Part shown: in pieces, positions 1-7,972 of the stretch
How the letters are laid out: each line of letters opens with the position of its first letter
Position numbering within the stretch: the first letter of the stretch is position 1
From: Propionibacteriaceae bacterium ZF39
GTDB lineage: Bacteria > Actinomycetota > Actinomycetes > Propionibacteriales > Propionibacteriaceae
Direction of reading: 5' to 3'
Assembly: GCA_039565995.1 (NCBI GenBank)
Contig: CP154795.1
Coordinates: 3,596,001 to 3,660,000 of the forward strand
Length of the DNA stretch: 64,000 bases
The notes under the pieces: generated by a model
The model's database searches: none
What the model saw: the letters and a program-made list of their open reading frames with translations, nothing else
What the model was told of the DNA's origin: nothing
Made by a program: the position numbers and the translations under genes

Positions 1-71
1 GCCTTCCAGACGTCGAGGTAGTCACTCCAGGCGCCATGCTGGGGCGGAGTCTTGACGGCGTACTCTGTCAT
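1..71 (-). CDS. LLM-type (F420- or flavin-dependent) oxidoreductase, N-terminal fragment
   Basis: Only the first 23 codons lie in the window; the gene continues past base 1. The visible peptide begins MTEYAVKTPPQH and continues with W, D and LDVW positions. This resembles the N-terminus of luciferase-like monooxygenases of the F420-dependent type (a KTPPQH strand followed by a W..LDVW helix). The ATG at 71 has no Shine-Dalgarno sequence, but TAGTTT lies six bases upstream, so the transcript is probably leaderless. The family call rests on a short stretch and is moderate. Confidence 0.55.
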   Translation of the reverse strand, partial: MTEYAVKTPPQHGAWSDYLDVWK

Positions 72-77
72 GGACCG

Positions 78-83
78 AAACTA
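78..83 (-). promoter_or_regulatory. -10 element for leaderless LLM oxidoreductase transcript
   Basis: TAGTTT on the minus strand ends six bases before the ATG at 71. No ribosome-binding site lies between, so transcription should begin at or next to the start codon. Confidence 0.45.
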
Positions 84-126
84 CCCCGAGCCCAGGAGTA
101 CGCCGGGTCGCGCCCCTGCTCAGCCG

Positions 127-714
127 TCAGGCTCGCTGCGTGACGGTGTCCCCCATGACCCGGTCGACCGGCGGCCACTGCGAGGCGGCGACCCGGTCGC
201 GATAGGTCTCGATCCAGGAGATCTCGAACTGCGTGCGCGTGTCGAGATAGTCGTCCTTCGCCACCTCGGTCACGCTGCGGTCCTTGGCCTCTGCCGCCAT
301 CACGAACTCGCGCGAACGCGCCCGGAGGCGGGTCGCCCGCTGGTCGAGCAGGGCAACGGCCTCGTCCCGGTCGAACAGGTCGAGATAGGGCAGCGCGGTC
401 ACGAACTGGTGACCGGACGTCCAGGACGTATTGATGATCGCCTCACCGAGGCGGCGCTTGAGTTCTTCGCGCCCCGCGGGGGTGATCACGCAGACGTGGT
501 CGAGGTGGTGGGCCTCATCATCGGCATAGCTGAGCCAGCCGGCTTCGGCGAGGGTGAGCATCAGTGAATAGATCGTCCCCGAGTGAGGGCTCAGGTGTTC
601 GAACCGGGAGCCGGGCCCCAGGTGACCCATCAGTTCCCGCGCCGACCGGGGCTGCTCCAGCAGCATGCCCAGAAACGGCAGAACCAACTGATTTCCCGCA
701 GCGATCTCTTTCAT
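127..714 (-). CDS. PadR-family transcriptional regulator
   Basis: A 195-residue protein starting MKEIAAGNQL. Residues about 8-80 form a winged helix of the PadR type: an LPFLGMLLEQP helix, an ARELMGHL recognition region and the GTIYSLMLTLAEAGWL wing. The remainder is a helical region of the kind PadR proteins use for dimerisation and effector binding. The reading frame runs further upstream, but the ATG at 714 is preferred because TATCGT lies six bases before it, a leaderless arrangement repeated across this window. It lies between the DsbA-like gene and the LLM oxidoreductase on the same strand. PadR proteins usually repress neighbouring genes; the target and effector here are unknown. Confidence 0.75.
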   Translation of the reverse strand: MKEIAAGNQLVLPFLGMLLEQPRSARELMGHLGPGSRFEHLSPHSGTIYSLMLTLAEAGWLSYADDEAHHLDHVCVITPAGREELKRRLGEAIINTSWTSGHQFVTALPYLDLFDRDEAVALLDQRATRLRARSREFVMAAEAKDRSVTEVAKDDYLDTRTQFEISWIETYRDRVAASQWPPVDRVMGDTVTQRA

Positions 715-720
715 AACCAA

Positions 721-726
721 ACGATA
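721..726 (-). promoter_or_regulatory. -10 element for PadR gene
   Basis: TATCGT on the minus strand, six bases before the ATG at 714, with no Shine-Dalgarno sequence. It supports the shorter start. Confidence 0.4.
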
Positions 727-776
727 GGTGACGAGGCCGCCGCCCGGCCGATTCCGCCGCGTGGCGGGACGTGACC

Positions 777-1493
777 CTAGTCGCACCCCTCCGGGCCGCA
801 GGCCTCCCCGCCGGCACCGTCGAGTGTGATGAACGCCGGCTTCTCGGGCTGCAGCTCCGACCAGGTCTTCTCCAGGGCCGCCAGGAACAGCTCGGGCGGC
901 TGGGCGCCGGACACGGCGTACTTGCTGCCGAACACGAAGAACGGCACGCCGCTGACCCCGGCCGACCGCGCGGTCGCGATGTCGGCCTGCACCTCGTCGG
1001 CGATCGTCTCGTCAGCCAGCCCGGCGCGGGCCTGCTCGGCGGTGATGCCGCATTCGGTGCCGATCCGGACCAGCACCTCATCGTCGGAGATCGCCTCGCC
1101 GTGGGCGAAGTGGGCGGCGAACAGTGCATGCTCGGCCGCGTCCACGTCGCCGCCGTGGCGCGCAACGGTCTTCAGCAGATAGTGCGCGCGTAGTGAGTTG
1201 GCGGGCACCACGGCCTCGAAGTCGATCGGAAGGTCCTCACCGGCGGCGGCATCGGCCACCATCCCGAGCATCTGGTCGATCTGGGGCTTCGGCAGCCCCT
1301 TCGACTGCATGAGATATTCGGCCTCGGTCCCGTCGAAACGCTCCGGAAGTGTCGGATCGAGTTGATAGGAATGCCATACGACCTCGACCTGGTCGGCGTG
1401 TTCGAACTCGGCCATTCCCTTGGCAAAGCGGGATTGCCCGATATAGCACCAGGGGCAGGCGATGTCGGACCAGATATCAACGCGCAGAGTCAC
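777..1493 (-). CDS. DsbA-family oxidoreductase, FrnE type
   Basis: A 238-residue thioredoxin-fold protein. The strand-helix start DIWSDIACPWCYIG carries the CPWC active site (about residues 13-16). The cis-proline region is VSGVPFFVFG near residue 190, and the helical insertion between them is typical of the FrnE/2-hydroxychromene-2-carboxylate isomerase branch. There is no signal peptide, so it should act in the cytoplasm. The tail has an additional CGPEGC cysteine pair of unknown role. The GTG start at 1493 has TATGGT six bases upstream and no Shine-Dalgarno sequence. It is divergent from the oxygenase gene at 1536, sharing only 42 bases. Substrate unknown. Confidence 0.85.
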   Translation of the reverse strand: MTLRVDIWSDIACPWCYIGQSRFAKGMAEFEHADQVEVVWHSYQLDPTLPERFDGTEAEYLMQSKGLPKPQIDQMLGMVADAAAGEDLPIDFEAVVPANSLRAHYLLKTVARHGGDVDAAEHALFAAHFAHGEAISDDEVLVRIGTECGITAEQARAGLADETIADEVQADIATARSAGVSGVPFFVFGSKYAVSGAQPPELFLAALEKTWSELQPEKPAFITLDGAGGEACGPEGCD

Positions 1494-1499
1494 CGCGCC

Positions 1500-1505
1500 A
1501 CCATA
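1500..1505 (-). promoter_or_regulatory. -10 element for leaderless FrnE/DsbA gene
   Basis: TATGGT (minus strand) is followed by exactly six bases and then the GTG start at 1493. Confidence 0.45.
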
Positions 1506-1535
1506 CCCGGCGGTCCGAACCCACCAGGAGCATCA

Positions 1536-2529
1536 GTGAGCACGATCCCGATCCTCGACCTGCGGGACGCCGACGACCGGCCGGACGGCTTCCGGAAACA
1601 GTTGAGAGAGGCGACCCACGAGGTCGGTGTCTTCCATCTGATCGGTCATGGCATCCCGGACGACACCGTGACCGAGCTGTTCGAGACCGCCCGTCGCTTC
1701 TTCGCTCTGCCGGAGGCCACGAAGCGTGCTCTCGAGATGACCAACAGTCCCCATTTCCGGGGTTGGACGCGCAACGGCGGTGAATACACCCAGGGTGCGC
1801 AGGATCAACGTGAGCAGATCGATCTGGCGTCGGAGCGGGCAGCCGTGACGGACACCGCCGCCCCGCCCTATCTCCGGTTGGAGGGACCGAACCAGTGGCC
1901 GGCCGAGCTGCCCGAGCTGCGGGTGACGATCGACCGGCTGGCAGGAGCGGCTGACCGACATTTCCCGCCGGCTGCTGCGCGAGTGGGCCCTGTCGCTGGG
2001 CGCCGAGGCCGATCTGTTCGAGCCGGCCTTCGCCGAGGCACCGATGACGCTCATCAAGCTGGTGCGCTATCCCGGAGTCAGGGCGGGAGAGTCCCGACAG
2101 GGCGTGGGTGGCCACAAGGATCCCGGGGTCCTGACCATGCTGCTTGTCGAGCCCGGCAAGGGCGGCCTGGAGGCCGAGGTCGACGGTGCCTGGGTGGCCG
2201 TCGAACCCGTCCCCGGTGCATTCGTCGTCAACATCGGCGAGCTCCTCGAGGTCGCCACCAACGGCTACCTGAAGGCCACGATGCATCGTGTGGTGTCGCC
2301 GCCGGAGGGTGACGAGCGACTGTCGGTGCCGTTCTTCTTCAACCCGCGGCTCGATTCCCGGATTCCGCTCGTTCCGCTGCCCGCGGAGCTGGCGGTCGCC
2401 GCACCGGGGGTGACCGAGGATCCGACCAATGTCATCTCCGCCGTGTTCGGCGACAACATGCTCAAGGCTCGCCTCCGCGCCCATCCCGACGTCGCCGCCC
2501 GGCACCATCCCGATCTCGTGACCGGCTGA
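1536..2529 (+). pseudogene. 2-oxoglutarate/Fe(II) oxygenase (isopenicillin N synthase family), frameshifted
   Basis: The N-terminal half (DIOX_N-like, with VGVFHLIGHGIP) reads in one frame from the GTG at 1536, with AGGAG at 1526-1530. The C-terminal half reads in the next frame. It contains GGHKDPG (iron-binding His and Asp), a later MHRVV histidine and RLSVPFFF, the 2-oxoglutarate-binding region. The switch falls at about 1936-1940, where one surplus base changes an expected R-W-Q into R-L-A. Joined, the product is about 330 residues, normal for the family. This is either a recently broken gene or a single-base sequencing error; the intact catalytic residues on both sides favour a very recent event or an error. 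Confidence 0.8.
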
Positions 2530-2614
2530 CCTGCTCCGGTTCACGACACCAGCAATTCCTCACCGGAATGGCAGGATGGATCCAACCCCGAGGCACACCC
2601 GCGGAAGGAGGACC

Positions 2615-3415
2615 ATGACCGGCGAGCCGCCCACACCCGAGGTCGACACCATCGCGCTGGTCATCGACCCCGACCGCTATCGCCGCCGCATCCGGGACTG
2701 GCTGACGGCCCAACAGGTGATCCGATCCGTCACCGAGGTCAGTGAGAACGACCCGGGAGCCGGTCTGTTCACCGGTCTGTCGGTGGTGGCCGAGCTCGAC
2801 GAGGACGCCCACGCAACGCAGGTCGATCACTTCATCACCCGCTGGGTCAACTGGCGCGGGTCACGCCCTTGGACCCTGTCCCTCGGCGCGCGGGTCGCCA
2901 TCATCCTCGCCCCGCACGCGGGCGGACCGACCGTCGGATCCCACTGGGCCGAGCTGATGGCCGACGAACGCCTGACTGCCGGCACGGCCCTGTCGCCCCG
3001 CGCCGATGCGCCCGGAGCCACGCTGCTGCTCCACACGGAGTCCGCCGCCCTCCCCGTGCTGTGGCACCACCTGCGGCTGGGTGAGCGGGAGACCTACCTG
3101 CCCCGGCGCACCGGAGATCCGGTTCACCCCAGCGCGACGCCGCCGATCACGTTCAACATCGAGGTCGAGGGCGGTGATGCGCGCTATTGGCTGAGTGGTT
3201 CGCCCGCCCTGCTCCTCGCGGCCCGCCCCGCACTCGAAGGCCTGACCGCCGCAGTCCGGGGATCCTGGATCTCGGGGATCTTCCACGGTGACCGCTTCGG
3301 AGTCGTGACGGTCTGGGCGCGTACGCCGGAGATCGCCGAATCCGCCGGCTGGGCCTGGGAGCTCGCCGAGGTGCCCGCCACGGTCGAACTCCGCATCGAG
3401 CGCTCGTGGTCCTGA
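2615..3415 (+). CDS. Hypothetical protein, 266 residues
   Basis: The start ATG at 2615 follows a strong GGAAGGAG at 2603-2610. The protein is soluble, with no signal peptide, membrane segment or recognisable catalytic motif. The N-terminal part (residues 1-110) mixes charged helices with strands. The centre has LPRRTGDPVHPSA, and the C-terminal third is strand-rich with several glycines and Trp residues (SWISGIFHGDRFGV). I do not recognise the family. It ends six bases before the helicase gene hrpB and is probably co-transcribed with it, which hints at, but does not prove, a nucleic-acid-related role. Confidence 0.6.
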   Translation: MTGEPPTPEVDTIALVIDPDRYRRRIRDWLTAQQVIRSVTEVSENDPGAGLFTGLSVVAELDEDAHATQVDHFITRWVNWRGSRPWTLSLGARVAIILAPHAGGPTVGSHWAELMADERLTAGTALSPRADAPGATLLLHTESAALPVLWHHLRLGERETYLPRRTGDPVHPSATPPITFNIEVEGGDARYWLSGSPALLLAARPALEGLTAAVRGSWISGIFHGDRFGVVTVWARTPEIAESAGWAWELAEVPATVELRIERSWS

Positions 3416-3421
3416 TCCGGC

Positions 3422-5935
3422 GTGGCTGACCCCTTCGATCTCGAACGCATCGGCGCCGGGCTCCCTGTTGCCACCGCCCTGGGCGCGCTCCGGACTGCTC
3501 TCGAGGAATCCGGTCGCGCCGTCGTCCAGGCTCCGCCGGGCACGGGCAAGACGACCCTCATCCCACCCCTGCTCGCCAACACCGCTCCCGGTCGCGTGAT
3601 CGTCACCCAGCCGCGCCGGGTCGCGGCCCGAGCAGCCGCAACGCGGCTGGCCGCCCTGGCCGGCGTACCCCTCGGTGACCTCGTCGGCTATCGCATCCGC
3701 GGGGAATCGCGCGTCTCTGCGCGGACGCGGGTCGAATTCTGCACGACGGGAATCCTGGTACGCCGCCTGCTCGCCGAGCCGGATCTGCCCGGGGTGTCGG
3801 CGATCGTGCTCGACGAGGTGCACGAACGTCAGCTCGACTCCGACCTCGCCTTCGCCATGGTGGCCGAGGTCGCGGGGCTGCGCGATGACCTGCGGGTGGT
3901 GGCGATGTCGGCGACCCTGGCGGCCGACCGGTTCGCGGCTGCCCTCGGCGGGTCCGCGCCCGCACCCGTCGTCGACATCGCGGCGACACTCCACGACCTG
4001 ACCGTGCGCTGGGCACCGCCGCCTCCCGGGGTGACCGCTCTGGGGCCCCGGGGCGTGACCGACGACTTCCTTGCCCATGTGGCCGCGACGACACAGCAGG
4101 CGCTCGCGAGCGGGACGGGCGATGGGCTGGTGTTTCTTTCGGGGGTACGCGAGGTGGAGCGCGTGGCAGGTCTGCTTGCGGACCCGGTCAGCGACATCGA
4201 CGTCCTCCCGCTGCACGGTCGGCTCCCGCCTCGGGAACAGGACCGGGCGTTGGCGGTCGGGCCGCGTCGGCGGGTGGTCGTCGCAACGTCCGTGGCGGAG
4301 TCGTCGCTGACGGTTCCGGGAGTCCGCCTCGTGGTCGATGCCGGGCTGGCCCGGGAACCGCGATTCGATGCCGCGCGCGGAATGACGGGGTTGGTGACGC
4401 GCACCGAGTCCCGCTCGTCGGCCGAGCAACGGGCCGGCCGAGCCGCACGCGAGGGCCCGGGCACGGTCGTCCGCTGCTTCGCGGCCGAGACCTGGCCCCG
4501 GCTGGAGGCTGCTCCCGCACCCGAGATCCTCACCGCCGACCTCACCCGTGCCCTGCTGGATCTCGCCTGTTGGGGCGCGCCCCGCGGTGAGGGCTTGGCA
4601 CTGCTCGACCCGCCGCCGCCGGCTGCGGCCACTCGGGCCGAGGACACGCTGCGCGAACTCGGCGCGATCGACGGCACCGGAGCCGTGACCGACCTGGGCC
4701 TTCGGCTCGCGCGGGTCCCGGCCGATCCCCGACTGGCGCGGGCCCTGTTCCTGGGCGCCGAGTCCGTGGGGGTCGAGCGTTCCGCCGAGATCGTCGCCGC
4801 CCTGGAATCCGACCAACGGGCCCCCGGCGCGGATCTCGGCGCGCTCCTGCGCCTGTTGCGGTCCGACCGCAGCCCCGGTGCCCGGGCCTGGCGCACCGAG
4901 TCCGATCGGCTGGCGCGCATGCTGGAGGCAGAACGTTCCCGCGGGAACGTCGCACCCATTTCGGGCAACTCTGCCGAGATCGGCCCCGTCGTGGCCGCCG
5001 CGTTCCCGGACCGGATCGCGCGACGCCGCCAACCGGGCAGCCCGGCGTACCTCCTCTCCTCCGGCACCGCCGCCGAACTCCCCCGCGATCACGCGCTCGG
5101 CGACCAGGAGTGGCTGGCGATCGCGGAGGTCGACCGGGTCGCGAGCGGAGCTCTGATCCGTTCGGCGACCCATCTCAACGAAGACCAAGCCCTCGCCTCG
5201 GGTGCTCACCTGATCACGGACACCGACGAGGTCACGTGGCGCGGGGGGCGGGTCGCGGGCGTGCGGGTACGCCGGCTGGGGGCGATCGAGCTGACGCGGA
5301 CGCCGTTCCGGCCCGATGCCGCTGCGGGCGCTGAGGCGGTGCGCGCTGCGCTGGCGGCAGAAGGTCTCGACACGCTGGTCTGGTCGGAGGACGCGACCGG
5401 CCTGCGGCGACGGATGGCGTTCGCGCATCGGCACCTGGGGACGCCCTGGCCGGCCATTGACGACGAGGCCCTCCTGGACCGGCTGGACGAATGGCTGGGG
5501 CCGGAGATACTGCGGTTGGCGGAGGGTACGCCGGCCCGGTCGCTCGATCTCGCAGCGGCGTTGCGGCGGTTGCTCCCGTGGCCGCAGGCCGGGGAGTTCG
5601 ATGCCATGGTCCCCCAACGGCTTGAGGTGCCGACGGGCTCGAAGATCCGGATCGCCTATCCGACGGACCCGGCCGATCGTCCCGTCCTCGCGGTGAAGCT
5701 GCAGGAGTGCTTCGGGCTGACGGAGACCCCACGGGTGGCGGGCGTACCCATCCTTTTCCATCTCCTCTCCCCCGCCGGTCGGCCACTGGCGGTGACCGAC
5801 GATCTGGCGTCGTTCTGGGTCAATGCCTATCCCGGCGTGCGCGCGGAGAACCGGGGTCGCTATTCGAAGCATCCGTGGCCGGAAGACCCGCTGACCGCCC
5901 CCGCTCGTCGCGGCACCACGCGTTCTGGCCGCTGA
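3422..5935 (+). CDS. hrpB: ATP-dependent helicase HrpB
   Basis: An 837-residue DEAH/RHA-type helicase, the usual length for HrpB. The Walker A is APPGTGKTT (about residues 38-46), motif II is DEVHER, motif III is SAT and motif VI is QRAGRAAR near residue 338. The long C-terminal region, with repeated LDLACWG and RYSKHPWPEDPL elements, matches the HrpB-specific tail. It starts with GTG at 3422, straight after the preceding gene, so translational coupling is likely. HrpB is widespread, but its RNA or ribonucleoprotein substrate is poorly defined; cytoplasmic. Confidence 0.93.
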   Translation: MADPFDLERIGAGLPVATALGALRTALEESGRAVVQAPPGTGKTTLIPPLLANTAPGRVIVTQPRRVAARAAATRLAALAGVPLGDLVGYRIRGESRVSARTRVEFCTTGILVRRLLAEPDLPGVSAIVLDEVHERQLDSDLAFAMVAEVAGLRDDLRVVAMSATLAADRFAAALGGSAPAPVVDIAATLHDLTVRWAPPPPGVTALGPRGVTDDFLAHVAATTQQALASGTGDGLVFLSGVREVERVAGLLADPVSDIDVLPLHGRLPPREQDRALAVGPRRRVVVATSVAESSLTVPGVRLVVDAGLAREPRFDAARGMTGLVTRTESRSSAEQRAGRAAREGPGTVVRCFAAETWPRLEAAPAPEILTADLTRALLDLACWGAPRGEGLALLDPPPPAAATRAEDTLRELGAIDGTGAVTDLGLRLARVPADPRLARALFLGAESVGVERSAEIVAALESDQRAPGADLGALLRLLRSDRSPGARAWRTESDRLARMLEAERSRGNVAPISGNSAEIGPVVAAAFPDRIARRRQPGSPAYLLSSGTAAELPRDHALGDQEWLAIAEVDRVASGALIRSATHLNEDQALASGAHLITDTDEVTWRGGRVAGVRVRRLGAIELTRTPFRPDAAAGAEAVRAALAAEGLDTLVWSEDATGLRRRMAFAHRHLGTPWPAIDDEALLDRLDEWLGPEILRLAEGTPARSLDLAAALRRLLPWPQAGEFDAMVPQRLEVPTGSKIRIAYPTDPADRPVLAVKLQECFGLTETPRVAGVPILFHLLSPAGRPLAVTDDLASFWVNAYPGVRAENRGRYSKHPWPEDPLTAPARRGTTRSGR

Positions 5936-5943
5936 GCCGGTTA

Positions 5944-5960
5944 ACCTCCTTGCGGGAGGT
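5944..5960 (+). promoter_or_regulatory. Hairpin enclosing the Shine-Dalgarno sequence of the 5966 gene
   Basis: ACCTCC (5944-5949) pairs perfectly with GGAGGT (5955-5960) across a five-base loop. The right arm is the ribosome-binding site for the ATG at 5966, so folding would hide it. It could be a simple translational brake or just intergenic chance; a six-pair stem is modest evidence. Confidence 0.35.
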
Positions 5961-5965
5961 GCGTC

Positions 5966-6421
5966 ATGTCGTTGCGTCGCACACGATTCGGATCGCTGCG
6001 GTGGGCGGTGGCGACCCCACTCCTGGCGTTGCTGGGGTTGGGCACCCTCGTGGCCACACCCTTTCTGGCCGAATCCCCACGCGATTGGCTGGGCGGGATC
6101 GGCGCCGGCCTCTTGTTTCTTGCCCCGGCCCTGGCCCTTGCCGGTCAGATCCCCGCGCTGGCAAAGGTTCTGACCAACCCGGACGGCACTTTCCGCCGCT
6201 GGGCAGGCATCTGGTTGTTCGGCCAGCTCGCCGTCGCCTTCACCCTGATCGCAGTCGCGGCTGCGTGGGCGCCGTCGGGCACGCCGACCCGCGACGATCT
6301 CATCGCGATGGGGATCGCCGGGGTCTTCGGCCTCGTCTTCTGGGCCGGCATGTTCTGGTCGATCGCCTCACCCGGCCGCGTCAGCGCCGGACCGTTCGGT
6401 ATCGGAAGAAGGAGCCAATGA
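5966..6421 (+). CDS. Small integral membrane protein, 151 residues
   Basis: Four hydrophobic segments are visible: about residues 13-35, 43-62, 82-102 and 114-134. A short basic N-terminus suggests it lies in the cytoplasm. No conserved catalytic motif is seen and I do not recognise the family. The start follows GGGAGGTG. The stop overlaps the start of the HEAT-like gene (ATGA type), so the two are translationally coupled and probably act together. Confidence 0.7.
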   Translation: MSLRRTRFGSLRWAVATPLLALLGLGTLVATPFLAESPRDWLGGIGAGLLFLAPALALAGQIPALAKVLTNPDGTFRRWAGIWLFGQLAVAFTLIAVAAAWAPSGTPTRDDLIAMGIAGVFGLVFWAGMFWSIASPGRVSAGPFGIGRRSQ

Positions 6422-7272
6422 TGGATGTACGCGTGGTGTGCGGGATGCTGGAGTCCCAGCCGATCGACCGCGTCATCGAACTCGTCCGCTTCCTGCAAGA
6501 ATCCGGGGTGAGTGCGTCGGTCGAGGTGGGCACGCAGGCCGAAGAGGACTCGCGGCGCAGCATCGATGACCTGAGGTCGTCCGGCCCGGTCGTGGTGGCA
6601 GTGCTCCTGCCCCTGCTCGCGAGCCCGGATGCCCGTCTTCGGTCGGTCACGGCGGCCGCGTTGGCGGCCTGGACCTGTTTCGTCGACGAGCCGACGCAGG
6701 CCGCGATCGTCGAGGAGCTGTCGGTGATTCCGGCCGGCATCGGACGCGATGAGCTGGCGGCCCGCGTGCTGGCGCTGGGCGAGGTGGGCGCCGAGGTGCG
6801 GGACTGGCTGGGACATCCCGACCCTGCCATCCGAGCCTGTGCGGCGATCTTCGTCGACGATGCGGCGGGTACGCGCGAACTCCTCAGCGCCCTGCGGGAG
6901 CCCAGGGTGGCGGATGCGTGGTTCTCCGATCGCCCGGAGCAGTTCGCGGGTCAGGTGCGGTTCAGTCTGTTGCCTGCGCTGTTGACCCACGGCCTGTCGT
7001 TCGCCGAGTTGCTGCCGGTGGCGGTGGCGATCGCCGGTGTCGCCGACCAGTGGACGGTGAATCACGATTGGGGCCTGCTGCTGGACGAGGCGTTCGATCC
7101 TGACAACCCGCCTGGATCAGCTTCTGACCTCGGGGAACCGCAACGGGAGTTCCTGCGGGCCCTGCTGGCGAACGACCAGCTCTGGGATCCTACGAACAGC
7201 AACGTCCGGAGAGCGCTGAAGGACGCGGGCCTGCCCGAGCTCCGCGAGGGAGTCGTCGCCCTGGTGGGCTGA
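6418..7272 (+). CDS. HEAT-repeat-like protein, 284 residues
   Basis: An all-helical, Ala/Leu-rich protein with paired helices typical of HEAT/armadillo solenoids. Examples are VVAVLLPLLASPDARLRSVTA around residue 60 and the WLGHPDPAIRACAAIF repeat around residue 135. Such scaffolds bind proteins; no enzymatic motif is present. Start ATG 6418 (or 6421) follows AGAAGGAG and overlaps the upstream membrane-protein stop. Its own stop abuts the convergent response-regulator stop with no intervening base (TGATCA at 7270-7275). Function unknown. Confidence 0.7.
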   Translation: MMDVRVVCGMLESQPIDRVIELVRFLQESGVSASVEVGTQAEEDSRRSIDDLRSSGPVVVAVLLPLLASPDARLRSVTAAALAAWTCFVDEPTQAAIVEELSVIPAGIGRDELAARVLALGEVGAEVRDWLGHPDPAIRACAAIFVDDAAGTRELLSALREPRVADAWFSDRPEQFAGQVRFSLLPALLTHGLSFAELLPVAVAIAGVADQWTVNHDWGLLLDEAFDPDNPPGSASDLGEPQREFLRALLANDQLWDPTNSNVRRALKDAGLPELREGVVALVG

Positions 7273-7941
7273 TCAGCCGCGGTGCAGGAGACCGGCCCGT
7301 TCGGTGAGAACGGCGATCCCGACCCGGTTGCCGACGCCGAGCTTGACCTGGATCGCCGACAGATGGGACTTCACGGTGGCGTCGGAGATGAACAACCGGC
7401 CGGCGATCTCGGCGTTGGAGAGTCCCCGGGCCGCGGCGATACACACCTCTCGCTCCCGATCGGTGAGCCTGCCCAACGCCTCTTCAGCGGCACGCCGGTG
7501 ATGCACGGTCTCGTCGCGGCGGAGGTGGTCGAGCAGCTGGCGCGTGCTCCGCGGTGAGAGGACCGCATCACCGTTGCGCACCGCCCGGACGGCCGCGATG
7601 ATGTCGGGCGGCGGCGCGGTCTTGAGCAGGAATCCCGAGGCACCGGCCTCGAGCGACCTGATGACCGCATCGTTGACATCCCATGTAGTCAGCGCGATGA
7701 CATGGGGAGACGCCGGTTTGCGCTTGATCTCGGCGGTCGCAGAGATGCCGTCGACGCCGGGCATGAGCAGATCCATCAACACGACATCCGGAGCATGGGC
7801 GTGCACGGCCGTGACGGCTTCGGCCCCATCGCCGGCCTCGGCGACCACGGTCACATCGGGCGTGCTGTCGAACAGGAACCGCAGGCCCGATCGCACGAGG
7901 GGATCGTCGTCGACGAGCAGAAGCCGGATGGGGGTGGACAC
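7273..7941 (-). CDS. NarL/LuxR-type response regulator
   Basis: A 222-residue two-domain regulator. The receiver (1-120) has the acidic pair in LLLVDDDP, the phosphoacceptor Asp in VVLMDLLMPGVDG and the conserved Lys in FLLKTAPP. A LuxR-type helix-turn-helix occupies about residues 155-215 (LTDREREVCIAAARGLSNAEIA). It lies 31 bases downstream of the histidine kinase on the same strand and is surely its partner. The signal and target genes are not evident. Confidence 0.92.
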   Translation of the reverse strand: MSTPIRLLLVDDDPLVRSGLRFLFDSTPDVTVVAEAGDGAEAVTAVHAHAPDVVLMDLLMPGVDGISATAEIKRKPASPHVIALTTWDVNDAVIRSLEAGASGFLLKTAPPPDIIAAVRAVRNGDAVLSPRSTRQLLDHLRRDETVHHRRAAEEALGRLTDREREVCIAAARGLSNAEIAGRLFISDATVKSHLSAIQVKLGVGNRVGIAVLTERAGLLHRG

Positions 7942-7972
7942 CCGAGAATCCTAAGGGCCCGCTCCGACAGAT

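Noticed and set aside
2861-5872. A 1003-codon open frame on the minus strand opposite hrpB
   Set aside because: It mirrors the helicase gene, is extremely rich in Arg, Gly, Pro and Gln, shows no motif, and the plus-strand helicase signatures are complete. High GC creates such antisense frames throughout the window.
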